A program made the position numbers and the translations under genes. The notes under the pieces are model-generated. The model was given only the letters and a program-made list of their open reading frames with translations, made no database searches and was not told the origin of the DNA. Below are positions 22,974-32,720 of a DNA stretch of 64,000 bases, in pieces. The DNA comes from Phellopilus nigrolimitatus (taxonomy: Eukaryota > Basidiomycota > Agaricomycetes > Hymenochaetales > Hymenochaetaceae): assembly GCA_021029095.1 (NCBI GenBank), contig JAJOHG010000012.1, positions 679,497-743,496 of the forward strand, given 5' to 3'. How positions within the stretch are numbered: position 1 is the first letter of the stretch; every line of letters begins with the position of its first letter.

Positions 22974-24930
22974 CTACTTCGACTTCGCGAGCTCGCGCGC
23001 GGCCTTGATGAGCGGTGTGAGCGTGCGCAGCGGCTCGGATAGCTTGAAAAATGCATGCTGCAGACGTTTAGGGGGGAAAAGATAAGCAGTTAGTGCTCTG
23101 AGACGAAACGCAAACAAGTATCTAGACAACTAAAATCCGAAAACAAAAAGAAAAAAGGGGGGCCTCGGAATGAACAAAGAAATCGAAGTGACGCACCTGT
23201 AGTAACTGTGCGGCGTTGGGCCTCTTCTCCGCGTCCACCTCAAGCGTGCGCGCGAGGTAATCACGGAACGTCGGCGACAGCGACTCCGGATTTGCGATCG
23301 TCGGTGTCCCATTCGTTGCGATCAGGTACAGCGCCTTCAGCGGGTACTAGTTCAGATAGGGCGGCTCGCCTTCGACCTTTTCTAGTTTTGTAATTATTAA
23401 TCAAAGGGGGAATTCTAAGGTATTAGAAGTTAGCTAAATGGAAGGTCAAGTCGCAGGGACGCACCAATGACCTTGATGCCGAGACCCCAGATGTCGACCT
23501 TTGGGCCGTGCTCTTTCCGGGTGACGACCTAGCGCGCCATCCAGTACGGCGTGCCAACCATCGTCGTGCGCTTCGAGTGCGCGGGGTCCGAAATCTGCGC
23601 GCAAGAATCTGAAGTCGGCTGGAGGCAAGTTCAATCAGCTAGGCGCAGCGCACAAGCGCGACGGGTGGCACGCACTGAGTTTGATATCACCCGTGAGGCT
23701 GAGGAGCACGTTGTCACTCTTGTTGTCGCGATGAATGACACCGTGGCGGTGGAGGCACTCGAGACCCTGGCATGTCTCGCGGCTGACGGCCGCAATCTGC
23801 CCCTCGGTCATGAGGCTGGCGGTGACGACGTCGGTGAGCGAGCCGCCTTCCATGTATTCCATCATGACCCAGAGCTCGTTGCGGTGGAGGAACGAGTCGA
23901 TGTAGTGACGATGTTCGGGTGGCGCGAGGAGCCGCACCACGTCCTCCTCGTTCACCTTGTCCTTCTTCTTCTCGCGCCGCCGCAGCATCGCACTGTTGCC
24001 CTGGCTCGACGGCGCGACATTCGGGGGCGGGGGCGCATGCGCATGCGGTGGTGGCACGTGGGCGGACGCTGACCCGGAAGAGGGAGGCGGCGGGGGCGGC
24101 GCCGGCGTCGGGCTCGCGGGCGCCTGCTTCGCGGGTAGCCACGGCGGTGCCGAGGTGGGTGGAGCTGCGTATTGCGGGGCATGAGGTTGCGGCTGCGGCT
24201 GCGGTACGGGAGAGCGCCGCGCGCCGCTCGTGGTGTTGCTCCTGCCGACGCCTCCAGACAAGGAGGGCGACTTGGGCAGCCGCTGCGACATCGTGCGGTC
24301 GAGCGCGGGGATACTAGGTAGCGACGGTGGAGGAGCAGGTGCGGGGCGGTATGGGGACGGTGCCGAAATCGGTTTCTTTGGTGGCGGCGGCGCAGTTCTG
24401 CCGATCTCGTAGATCCTGGTGATCTTCATGACGGCCTGCGGGTTCTTTTGCTACACCGGGTCCTGCAGCAGCAGCTGCCACTTGCATGGCAGGGCCGTGA
24501 ATTCGCCCGAGCTCGCGTTGAACCGTCAGGTGCACGGGGTCGTACGGAGTGCTAATCTCGGGCTTCTTCGCGCTGCTCATGAAGTGCGTACCCTTCTTGC
24601 CCGAGCCCGAGATAGAGCCTGAGGCCGACCCCGAAGCGCTCGAAGGGCCCGACTTGGACGTGGAGCGCGAGCGCGGGGCGAACGTGTGCTCGGGGGAAAC
24701 GTCGATGTGGGTGGGAGCGGAGGCAGGCGGGGGCGACGAGTGGAGCGCGGGCTCGGCGGCGTAGTACAGGTCAGGGGCAGGCGGCGGTGCACTAGGCAGC
24801 GAAAGGCGGCGCTGTGCTGCATGCTCTGGGGGTTCCTATTGTGGTGTGAATAAGTCGTTGAGGTTGACGGTGCTCTGGCACGAGAGGGCGAGGTCGCGGC
24901 GGCCATGCTGCTGTCGCCGCGGAGGGTGCG
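22974..24930 (-). pseudogene. PAK/STE20-type protein kinase fragment (captured, decayed)
   Basis: In order on the minus strand are a Ser-rich N-terminal segment, the CRIB start EISTPYDPVHLT, a Pro-rich linker, and kinase pieces: YIDSFLHRNELWVMMEYMEGGSLTDVV, HGVIHRDNKSDNVLL, KRTTMVGTPYWMA and VEGEPPYLN. Closing blocks are [19 protein letters not shown] and the last exon LRTLTPLIKAARELAKSK ending at 22974. PAK kinases act downstream of Cdc42/Rac in polarity and MAP-kinase signalling. Here the CRIB frame is shifted, and the kinase N-lobe with the glycine loop and ATP-binding lysine is missing. The catalytic loop has HRDNKSDN instead of the usual HRDIKSDN, and stops stand at 24451-24453, 23529-23531 and 23347-23349. 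The upstream limit is uncertain. Confidence 0.85.
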
Positions 24931-24980
24931 GAGGGGAATGTGAGCAGCAGACGCGGGCACGCAAGAAAATGGCTTACCGT

Positions 24981-25330
24981 TCATGTGCACGCGGCGGGTA
25001 CGCGAGCGAGTCGAACACCGACACGTCGACAATGACGTCCGCGCCCGCGCGCCTTGCCCCTCCTGTTCGCGTGCCCATTCGCACCGGAACTCGCGCGCGT
25101 GCGTGGCGTGCCCTCCCCGCACGTTGAGCACACGTAGCGGAACGCGTCGAGCAGGATGCCGTACGCGGAGCAGTTTGTGCACGCGGGGGGCGCGAGCTGT
25201 CGGACCTCGGGCGGGGTGTCCACGGTGCGTAATCGACGAGGACGCGGATTGGCGATTCGACGACGAGGGGAGTGTGTGTTTCGCTCGATGGACTCGGGGG
25301 ATTCGGACAATTTCAGCCGCTCGAAAACTG
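24981..25330 (-). pseudogene. Cys4 zinc-knuckle fragment, unassigned
   Basis: A minus-strand frame contains ACTNCSAYGILLDAFRYVCSTC, two CxxC pairs separated by 15 residues, preceded by a Glu/Arg-rich stretch (TPPEVRQLAPP). It could be an upstream exon of the PAK relic or a separate captured piece; I cannot name the parent gene. Frames shift on both sides, so it is not an intact gene. Confidence 0.35.
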
Positions 25331-25639
25331 CAGAATATACCAAGAACGTACCGATCAGAACGAAAGAGACAGCGAAGGATCGTTGGTATTGCGGTCCTTG
25401 TCCTCATCCAGTCTTACGAGCGACGAGGTGGCGGAAAAGCTTGAGTCGTCGCGATATTCACGCGCAGCGTTATGCGCCTGCTTCCAAAGCTGCGTCCGGA
25501 CAGGAAGACAGATGGGAAGCAAGAGAAAAAGACGTGTGGCAAGAAAAAGTCAAGTTCAACGTGTCCTTTTTGGGCCGTAACCGTTACATTTGTGACATAT
25601 CACAATTTTACGAAATTTTGCTTAAGTCCTGATCTCTCA

Positions 25640-25800
25640 GTTATCGATGCTCACCGGAACGCAGGCGCTCCTGCTCGTCGTCTCTGAGACCGGGCTCGTG
25701 TATAACTTCACCACCGCCAAGCTGCAGCCGCTCGTCATGCAGCCCGAAGGCAAGAACCTCATCTAGGCCTGCCTCAACGTGCCGCACGGCCCGCTCCCAG
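25640..25800 (+). pseudogene. MADS-box (MCM1/SRF-type) fragment
   Basis: The second half of a MADS domain reads LTGTQALLLVVSETGLVY, then TTAKLQPLV and PEGKNLI, the dimerisation strand pair of MCM1/SRF-type factors. A TAG at 25764-25766 stands where these proteins have glutamine (LIQACLN), and the reading continues for about ten residues. The DNA-binding helix that should come first is not found in the roughly 150 bp upstream. The fragment is joined directly to the RTF1 fragment near 25800 with no spacer. Confidence 0.8.
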
Positions 25801-27462
25801 GACAAACGCAATCTCGATCAGATGCTACGCGCATAGCGCAAGGACAACGTGTCTAAGGCTGCAAAGTGTGACTACTGGATTCTGTGCACTAATTACTTCT
25901 CTTTGATAATGCTTCCTAGGCGCTCATCAAGTGAGGGGAGCAACGAAGGAGAAGACACGTAAGTTGGACGAACTGAAGGCGAAGAGGAAGGCGAAGAGTG
26001 AGAAGAAGCGGGTGCGTTGTTCATTGCTGGTCCGCATCCTTCTTCTAAACTGCCAACAGACGAGGATCAACTCGCCGAAGAGGGAGCGTTCTTCGTCACC
26101 GATGGACATGGAAATGTCTTCTGAAGACGAGGAAGACGGGCAGATCAGCAAACTCGAGCAGCAAGAGGAGCGCGAATCGTGCCTCCTAAACAAGGCAAAG
26201 CCCGAGGACGAAGATCTCACTCTGGAAGACCTCGAGAAGTGCCGACTTTCACGCAACAAGCTTGTTAAGTACGCATTGATGCCGTGGTTCGAGGATTTCG
26301 TCAAAGGTAACTTGCCCGACATTCTGTCGTCCCTCGAACCTTTTGACGGTTGGTGCACTGCAAAGGTTCATGGGTGCGCTACCTTATTGGTGCGGACCAA
26401 GGCCAGCCCGTGTATCGAATTTGCGAGATCGCAAGTATGTGTTGCGTCCTCGCCTGTGTCTTGTTTCTAGTGTTCTGAGCGCGCGCCTCCCAAAGACCTC
26501 GGCGCAAACCCAGCTAAGCCCTATAAGATTGAAAACGAGTACTTCGACACCAGCCTCGAGCTGCGGCACGGCGCGGCTATCAAAGTGTTCCCGATGGACA
26601 AGGTTTTCAATGCGGCGTTCACAGAGGTAGGATCATCGACCTTTTGTTCCGATGCCTGGTTGCTGGACAAACAGTCCGGTACAGGACGAGTGGTGCCGGT
26701 TCAAAGCAACATGTGAACATGAGAAAGTCAAGCTCCCTGCGAAGCGCACGATCAAGAAGAAGCTGCAACAGTTCGCCAAGCTGACGAGCCATTCATTAAC
26801 GGAGGTACGTGCTTGCCCCTCTCCCCCAGAGAGCTGCTGCTGGAAACGCGCGCACAGGCGGACGTCGCCGCGATCCTCGCGCGCAAGGCGGAGCTGAACC
26901 GCAGCCTGCCGAAGTCGCGCACGACCGCGACGAAGGCTGCACTTGAGCGCGCGGAGCTCGTGCGCATGCGCGCGCTCGCCCAGATGCGCCGCGACTTCGC
27001 GGAGAGCGCGGCGCTCGAGGTGCAGCTCGCCGCGCTCGACGCGCGGCAGGGCGTGGGCGCGCCCGCGCGCTCCGAGAAGGAGGACATCCTCGCGAAGGTG
27101 AACGAGCGCAACCGGCAGGTGAACCGCGACGCCGTGCGCCGTGCGGAAGTCGCCGAGGCGGAGCGCAGGAAGAAGGCGCGCCTGGCGCGCGCGGCCGCTG
27201 CTGCGAACGGCTCGCGGGCGGGCACGCCGGGCGTTTTCAAGTGCGTCCTGTTTCTGCTTTTTTTTTTGCTGCTGCGCGCGTTCGCCGACTGACTTTGCGC
27301 ATCGCGTGATCTCCGCAGGGACTCGCCGAACGGGACGACAATGCTCGGCGCGTCGCTTGCGCTCGGGGACGGCGCCCGCTCCGTGTCGCCCGCGCCCTCG
27401 GGAAGCGTGCGTTCAAGAGCATCGTCGCGAGCTCCGTCGAAGTGGACCTGGTCGACTTTTAG
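25801..27462 (+). pseudogene. RTF1 (Paf1 complex subunit), 5'-truncated copy
   Basis: From KRNLDQMLRA onward the transcription-elongation factor RTF1 can be followed to its acidic C-terminus. The blocks are TKEKTRKLDELKAKRKAKSE, an acidic linker and a complete Plus3 domain. The Plus3 domain runs KLVKYALMPWFEDFVKGSW, RYLIGADQGQPVYRICEIAN, PYKIENEYFDTSLELRHG and DEWCRFKATCEHEKVKL over four introns. The coiled region ILARKAELNRSLPKSRTTATK and the end VEVDLVDF with stop at 27460-27462 follow. Lesions: the first third is absent, a TAG at 25834-25836 replaces a probable glutamine, a frameshift lies near 25930 and another near 27405. Inside the native complex RTF1 promotes histone H2B ubiquitylation; the long open Plus3 region here is only a remnant. 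Confidence 0.85.
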
Positions 27463-28639
27463 GCGCTGCTTTCGGCGGGCGGACGCGGGCGGGGCTCCTT
27501 TTTTGCTGTGGACCTGGGGGCGTACATGTGTAGATTATGAAGCATATTAACCATACATACTGTACATACATACAATATACAATTAAATGTACCTTGGCCA
27601 TTCTAAGCTTGAAAACCTGTGTGAATTACCCACAGGTTTTAGAAAAACTCTCAACCCGGACCCACGAAAACCCGTTTCCCACGGGTCACCGTGCACGGGT
27701 GATCCATGAATACGGATCTGTCCAAGTCGGGCCACGGGATACCCACTGGTTCCAGGGAGTCATGCTAGACTCTACAGTGTGGCTAGCCATAAAATTCGCA
27801 AAAGTGTGACATGTCACATTTGTGACATGTATCGATCTTCACATTAAGATTGATACAAAACATCTGTCTCCACACCTGTGCCTGCAGCCCGCAGCTATTC
27901 TTTCCCAGTGATTGCCCATTTTGCCTCTGTGTGTAATATTGATAATGGATAACTTGCCTGCATCCATCCTAGAGCATAGCACGGGTTGATCTGTGGTTTT
28001 AGCATTTTGCTAAAAGTACTGCATGTTCTGCTCCAAATTTTGTGATTGTATATGCGAAATGTGTGTGCTGTTAAGGTCCACAGTATGCAAAAACACATAT
28101 TTGCATTGGTGCAGTACCTGTAGCAGGAGAGGCAAACAAGTTATCAAAACCTGCGGGTATTGTCCACATTCTTGCACATGAAGAACACTATGAAAGAGCT
28201 TCAGACACTGGAGAAACACTTAACAAATGCCACATACAGATTCCCCCTCAATTGTATCAATAGCTTGCTGCCAGGGTCTGGGCCAGCAGTGTTTTCCCAG
28301 TGACTATGGGCTATGAACATGTATTGCTGACTTTTTCAAGGTTCAACTGTGCATTCATTGTCACCAAGCCATCTGGTAAAGACCACCACCTCCTGCCATG
28401 AAGCTCTGTCTCTCTTGTTTCACCCTTCTCTCCCTCATCCTTGAGTTGGAGGCTGTAGACTTTTTTTTCCCTCCAGGGATAATGAAATTGTGTTTAAAAG
28501 AGGTCTTTGCAGCCCAGAGAGATATTTGCTACAAATCATTTATATGCTTCTGGATCTCTAAGCTATTTTCTATGAGCCTTCCATATGCTTCCCAGTCAAC
28601 AAGCTATTTCCTATGGCCCTTCCATATGCTTCCCAAGCT
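27463..28639. other. Non-coding right arm of the 6.6-kb insertion
   Basis: AT-rich sequence with no gene. It holds a short inverted repeat (acctgtg...cacaggt near 27618-27640) and direct repeats of ccatatgcttccca near 28580 and 28620. Short frames on both strands have no motif. Confidence 0.5.
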
Positions 28640-28940
28640 GGCAAGCTATATACTACACAGCTACAGAGAGCTACAGACTCCTACAGTGCTGCCAAGCTAT
28701 ACAACTATACAGCTACAGGTGCTACCAAACTATATACTACACGGCTACAGGGAGCTACAGACTGCTACAAGTGCTATGAAGCTATATACTACACAGCTAC
28801 AGGGAGCTACAGACTCTTACAAGTGCTATGAAGCTATATACTGCACAGCTACAAGGAGCTACAGACTCCTACAGTGCTATATGTGCCTATGCACAATGTG
28901 CAATTGACACTACAGACACTACACAGTGCTACAGTGCAAT
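28640..28940. repeat. Right subterminal tandem array
   Basis: About four to five imperfect copies of a roughly 50-bp unit containing GCTATATACTACACAGCTAC, GGGAGCTACAGACT and CTACAAGTGCTATGAA. Its core CAGTGCTACAG is the reverse complement of the CTGTAGCACTG core in the left array. The long open frames across it (up to 169 codons) are translations of the repeat, not genes. Confidence 0.75.
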
Positions 28941-28951
28941 GCAGGAAATAC

Positions 28952-28963
28952 ATTTTCCTGATG
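28952..28963 (-). repeat. Right terminal inverted repeat of the 6.6-kb insertion
   Basis: ATTTTCCTGATG, the exact reverse complement of 22374-22385. It is followed at once by CATCGCCAG, where the CDH1 reading resumes. Confidence 0.8.
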
Positions 28964-30005
28964 CATCGCCAGAATCCCAGACATATGCGGGTCCCATGCC
29001 AGTGCTTTCACAGCAGCAGTGTGTGCTCGTGGAACCTCCACAGTGGCTGGTCGCCCGGCACGTCGTCCATCGCGTTCGTGCTCCCGTTTGCAGTTGCGAC
29101 TACGCTCCCGCTCGCGCCGGTACTCATGCCAGGGTCAGCGACACTCGCGCCTGTGACAGAGGCAATGGTCGCCCTCCCTCCACTTAACGAACTCCCGCTC
29201 CCGCTCGCGAGCATTGCGTTCTGCGGACCGCTGCCGCTCCACTTGAGCCCACACCTCCTGCCGGTGCCCCACGCACTGCCTAAACGGCATCGTGCCCGAC
29301 TCCCGCACGTCCCATTGGTGCACCATCCGGTCCCGCGAGCCCGATGACAAGATGTGCGCGTTCCACGCAAGCACCCCGATGCGCTGCGCGTGCGCCTGCA
29401 GATATGTCCGCAAGACTTGTAGTGTGTGGGCGTCGTAGATGTGTAGACGCCTAGATAGTGTCCCAATAGCTAGTGTGGTGCTCTGCATGCTGCGATTCAG
29501 AATGTATCGACGGAAAAGAAAGAGGGGAGACGCAAACTCACCTACTGGTTCTGCAAATCACAGTTTTGACACGGCTGCTGTGTGCGCAGTCCATAGATAG
29601 ACACACGAACCCAACCCGACACCGAGTACGTTTGTACTCGACCAATCCACCAGGTTCGAGTAAAAGTCATCTGCGAGGTCCGGTGCGTCCAGGACGCGAT
29701 ATGGTGTTTTGCAAACGCTCCGCAATTGCCGCCATGGTCTCTCCAGAAGGTGCTGGCTCTCTGCGCACAGGGCTAAGAGAATAGACCTCGTCGGCAGGTG
29801 TGTCCAATCGGCGTGTCGGAGTGGCGGGATTGAAGTTGCTGGGCGAGTTGAAGTTGAAAAAGACCCTTCCTAGAGGGTGTGGATGGGAGGGCTGATGTCG
29901 AAGCGTCGTTGTTATCTCGTCTGGGGTGCGAGAGGTCCGCGCGGTGCCGGGCATACGAGCGGCCTGATGCCAGCCGGCACCGGCGATCACCGGAGGAAGC
30001 GGTTA
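28964..30005 (-). pseudogene. CDH1/Fizzy-related WD40 protein, 5' segment (split copy)
   Basis: The upstream part of the CDH1 copy interrupted at 22374-28963. Readable on the minus strand are NPATPTRRLDTPADEVYSLSP, then CKTPYRVLDAPDLADDFY, NLVDWSSTNVLGVGLGSCVYLW, HIYDAHTLQVLRTYLQAHAQ, SSGSRDRMVHQWDVRE, LKWSG and HEHTAAVKALAWDPHMSG. Frameshifts lie near 29735, near 29575 (with a TAG soon after), near 29243 (single-base loss before LKWSG) and near 29020 (a 2-base CA slip). The very N-terminus with the C-box was not recognised. The copy stops about 30 bp from a palindromic repeat at 30032. Confidence 0.85.
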
Positions 30006-30031
30006 AGCGACGGCAGACGTGCCTGGTTTCT

Positions 30032-30077
30032 CGAGAAACGCTGAGGTAAGCACCCCCCGCCACCGTGGCGTTTCTCG
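30032..30077. repeat. Palindromic repeat, arms CGAGAAACGC/GCGTTTCTCG
   Basis: Perfect 10-base arms at 30032-30041 and 30068-30077 with a 26-base GC-rich loop, the same arms as in the cluster at 14128-14673. It stands right beside the 5' limit of the CDH1 copy. Confidence 0.7.
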
Positions 30078-31866
30078 TGAAAGAAAAGCTGTTTTGAACG
30101 TTGGTTTACCGCTCGCTCGTGATGGAATTGATTGTTGGATTTGTCTCACAGGCTGCTTTACATATGGCTTCATGGCATACATAATGGCTGTTTCTGACTT
30201 TCCATAACCACTGGATCCTTTTCTGTTTCTATTCTGAAGATGAATGATGGTACATACATGATATTTATTCACCTATGCTCTCGATAAAGGACGAAACTCG
30301 GCATTTCTTGGTCCCTTTTGTATCGTATAGCCAATTCTAATAATAAGTATGAAACCTAATATATACTAACACAAATGGCAAGAAGAAGAAGAAAAAAGGA
30401 ATCGTAGCTTGCCATGCGGAGTAATGGCCCACTACCAAAGTTGGTATCTGAATCGTACTGTACTATATTATTACTGGCATCCGGGTACGATCTATATTTT
30501 CCTTGTACATGTACACGGCCGCGCTAATTAGCAAGAAACATTCTGTGAGTGGTAAGTGCTTCAAGCTCTGTGCTTCTCCATAGTGTTCATCACTAACGAA
30601 AAGATGTAGGACTCGGGCGCGCATCCAGCTGCTACGGGCGCTGGGGAAATAACTTGACCGGTGCGGATAGTATTCAGCGATTGGAGACTTGCTGAAAGGC
30701 GCACGAATATTGGCAGGGACTTGGTTATTTGTTAACCTTCAATTCGAAATATCTCTAGTCGACCAGACTCCTTTCAATCACCTTCTAAACGAAGCTTACA
30801 TATTTCAGCCCATTTCAATATCGCTAAAATAGTGAAGCCTGCAGACCTGCATGTTGATCGGCACCACTAAGCGCGTAAATCCTTGGCAGGATTTGCAGAT
30901 CGTCCTTCTCATTTTCCGCAATGAAATTCACCAATCATCTGTGCGCCGTGCGGGTAATCGTAGTGCGGCCAACTCAAGCAATTGAAAGTGAGCACAGCGG
31001 ATAGATGCGAATGTGGATTATACTTGGACATGCATAGATGAAAATGATGCGACGTGACTATAGACATGAGACGGACAGTAATGGACATAAAAATGAGGCT
31101 CGTGTAATAAACAGAGTAAACGGCGTGTGGGAGTTGGGGAACGACACTCCCGTGTCGATTTACAGACTAAAAGAAGATTATAGGAGAGCAAAGCACAGTG
31201 TACTGCGTATGTGGTACTAGTGAGAGATTGAAGTAGCCAAAGGGAGTATATGGTGATACAGATAGAAAGAAGAAAGCAAAAAAGGGTAACTTTATCCCTC
31301 AAAATTCCTTCAAAATCGCAGTTTCCAAAAATGTATAAGTCACAGACTGTACTCTCGCAGCCAGCAAGATGAGGTCGCCGTTATTAATTCCATCGAGGAT
31401 TTGACACGCGAAAGTCGACGTCGAAACGGGCGAGGAAGGTCCGGGCCGTCCGGCCCCTCCGACGCCTTGTTTAGGCGCCAGAGCAGAAGAGCCGCCTGGG
31501 CATCGGTATGGGAGACTCCTCCGCCATCGGCAGGTGACTAAGCATCTGCACACGTCGGCGAACGAGAGGAAGGCGCAATGGTGGTCGAACCATATACGCG
31601 CTGCGGTGTGGAGCTAGAAAATGAAAGGAAGAGGGATGGAGGTGAAGAAGGGCTTCGGAAGAGTTCTGGTTCACAGGGTATAGGCGCGGTTGCACCGCAG
31701 ACACATGCCGACTACCTGTATAAAATACGACAAAATGATGAGAGCGAGCGAAACGACCGACAGCCGAATGTGTCGGATATTAATTATCGGGGCGATAGAT
31801 CTTAGTCTAGTCGACGAATGGCATGGTCCACAGGCCTCCGTTCGTTGCATTCGTGTCCTGCCCCCT
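30078..31866. other. Intergenic region, nothing recognised
   Basis: About 1.8 kb, AT-rich in its first half, with only short open frames and no motif. It separates the decayed block from the intact right arm. The last 60 bases or so are probably the 3' untranslated region of the minus-strand gene ending at 31867. Confidence 0.5.
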
Positions 31867-32720
31867 TCAGAAAGAAGCAGAAGCAAAGGCAATCTGGCGC
31901 TCAGGCACAGCGCACACGTGGGCAGGCTCTGTAGAGTATGCGGCTTCCTCCACGCTGTGCGCATAGTAGGAAGGCGGTTGAGCGTCTATGTCCACTTCAC
32001 CATCACCAATCGTCCACGTCGTGGTGGAAGTGCACGTATCGAAGCTCGCCCGCACTGGTGCTGCGTACTCAATCGGACCTGGAGCGGATCTCGCAGCGCC
32101 ATAACCACTGCCATAGTTGCTGCGCAGGAGAGGCGCTAAGCGCGCAGGGCCACGACCCGCTGGAATGTAGACCGGAGCGCTGCGCATCGCAGGAGCGACA
32201 ATCGGGCGGGCCCTTCCGTGTACGTCCTTCACAGAGGATGTCAGAGGGTAGTCTGCGGGGCGAAGTCGGCTGGCTGTTGGGGAGCTACGCGCAGCACGAC
32301 GTGCGCTAGGACGGGCAGTGGGACAGCAGTCCGGGTGTGAGAAGAGGTAGAGAGCCAGAAGAACACTCGCCAGGAGTGCTTTCAATAGTCGATCGCAAGG
32401 GATAATGGGGATTGTGAAAGCATTGGCAGGAGGACAGCGGTGTCAGAGAAAGTATCCCGAAAAAAGGAGTGATCATGAGCACGCGTCATTGTCGGTAACA
32501 GAAAGGGTAATAGAGAGAACTAACCTATTCCAAGGATAATAAGCACAATTGTCCTGGTTGTGAGCGGGTCCTCTTCAGCAACGTCGCTGTGGTCCACTAC
32601 GTCCTCTGACTGTGGAGTTGTCGGTGATGGAAGCGAAGCGGACTCGAAAGTGTACGATGCCTGGCCCGGCGCCGCGACGTCGAGGTAAAGCGACGAGAGG
32701 ATAGTAGTGAGTGGGGCCAT
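31867..32720 (-). CDS. Single-pass membrane protein D
   Basis: No named family recognised. Exon 1 is 32720-32525 and exon 2 is 32378-31867, joined in phase 1 over a 146-nt intron (GTTAGT to GAAAG), giving 235 residues. The N-terminal 55 residues are Ser/Thr/Asp/Glu-rich, then one helix (TIVLIILGIALLASVLLALYLF) lies at about residues 57-78, and a basic Arg/Ala/Ser-rich tail follows. As in the small genes at 4523, 6579 and 37966, the intron falls inside the helix. The intron is longer than usual and its acceptor has a weak pyrimidine tract, so a small extra exon cannot be excluded. The in-frame stretch before 32720 is open, but the first ATG with the right context is taken as start. Confidence 0.65.

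Larger units (their letters stand above)
22374..28963. mobile_element. Gene-capturing (Pack-type) DNA transposon inserted in the CDH1 copy
   Basis: Perfect 12-bp inverted ends CATCAGGAAAAT (22374-22385) and ATTTTCCTGATG (28952-28963) bound 6590 bp that interrupt one WD40 coding stretch exactly. The left flank ends in CA and the right flank starts with CA, and removing the segment plus one CA joins LAM to GGGTQDK in the CDH1 reading. This is a 2-bp target duplication. Inside are inverted subterminal repeat arrays (about 22500-22640 and 28640-28940) and pieces of unrelated genes: a PAK kinase (minus), a Cys4 zinc-knuckle piece (minus), a MADS box (plus) and RTF1 (plus). No transposase is present, so it would be non-autonomous. 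The superfamily is not certain; a short target duplication and subterminal repeats would suit CACTA-like (CMC) elements, but the ends do not read CACTA. Confidence 0.8.

Noticed and set aside
28398..28907. A 169-codon plus-strand frame with repeated Ser-Tyr-Arg and Leu-Gln words
   Set aside because: It translates the 50-bp tandem array of the transposon arm; several frames are open at once because of the repeat.
14128..30077. Reading the whole block as a Helitron that captured KAP95, CDH1 and others
   Set aside because: No Rep/helicase, no clear 5' TC or 3' CTRR with hairpin could be placed; the palindromes alone do not define Helitron ends.
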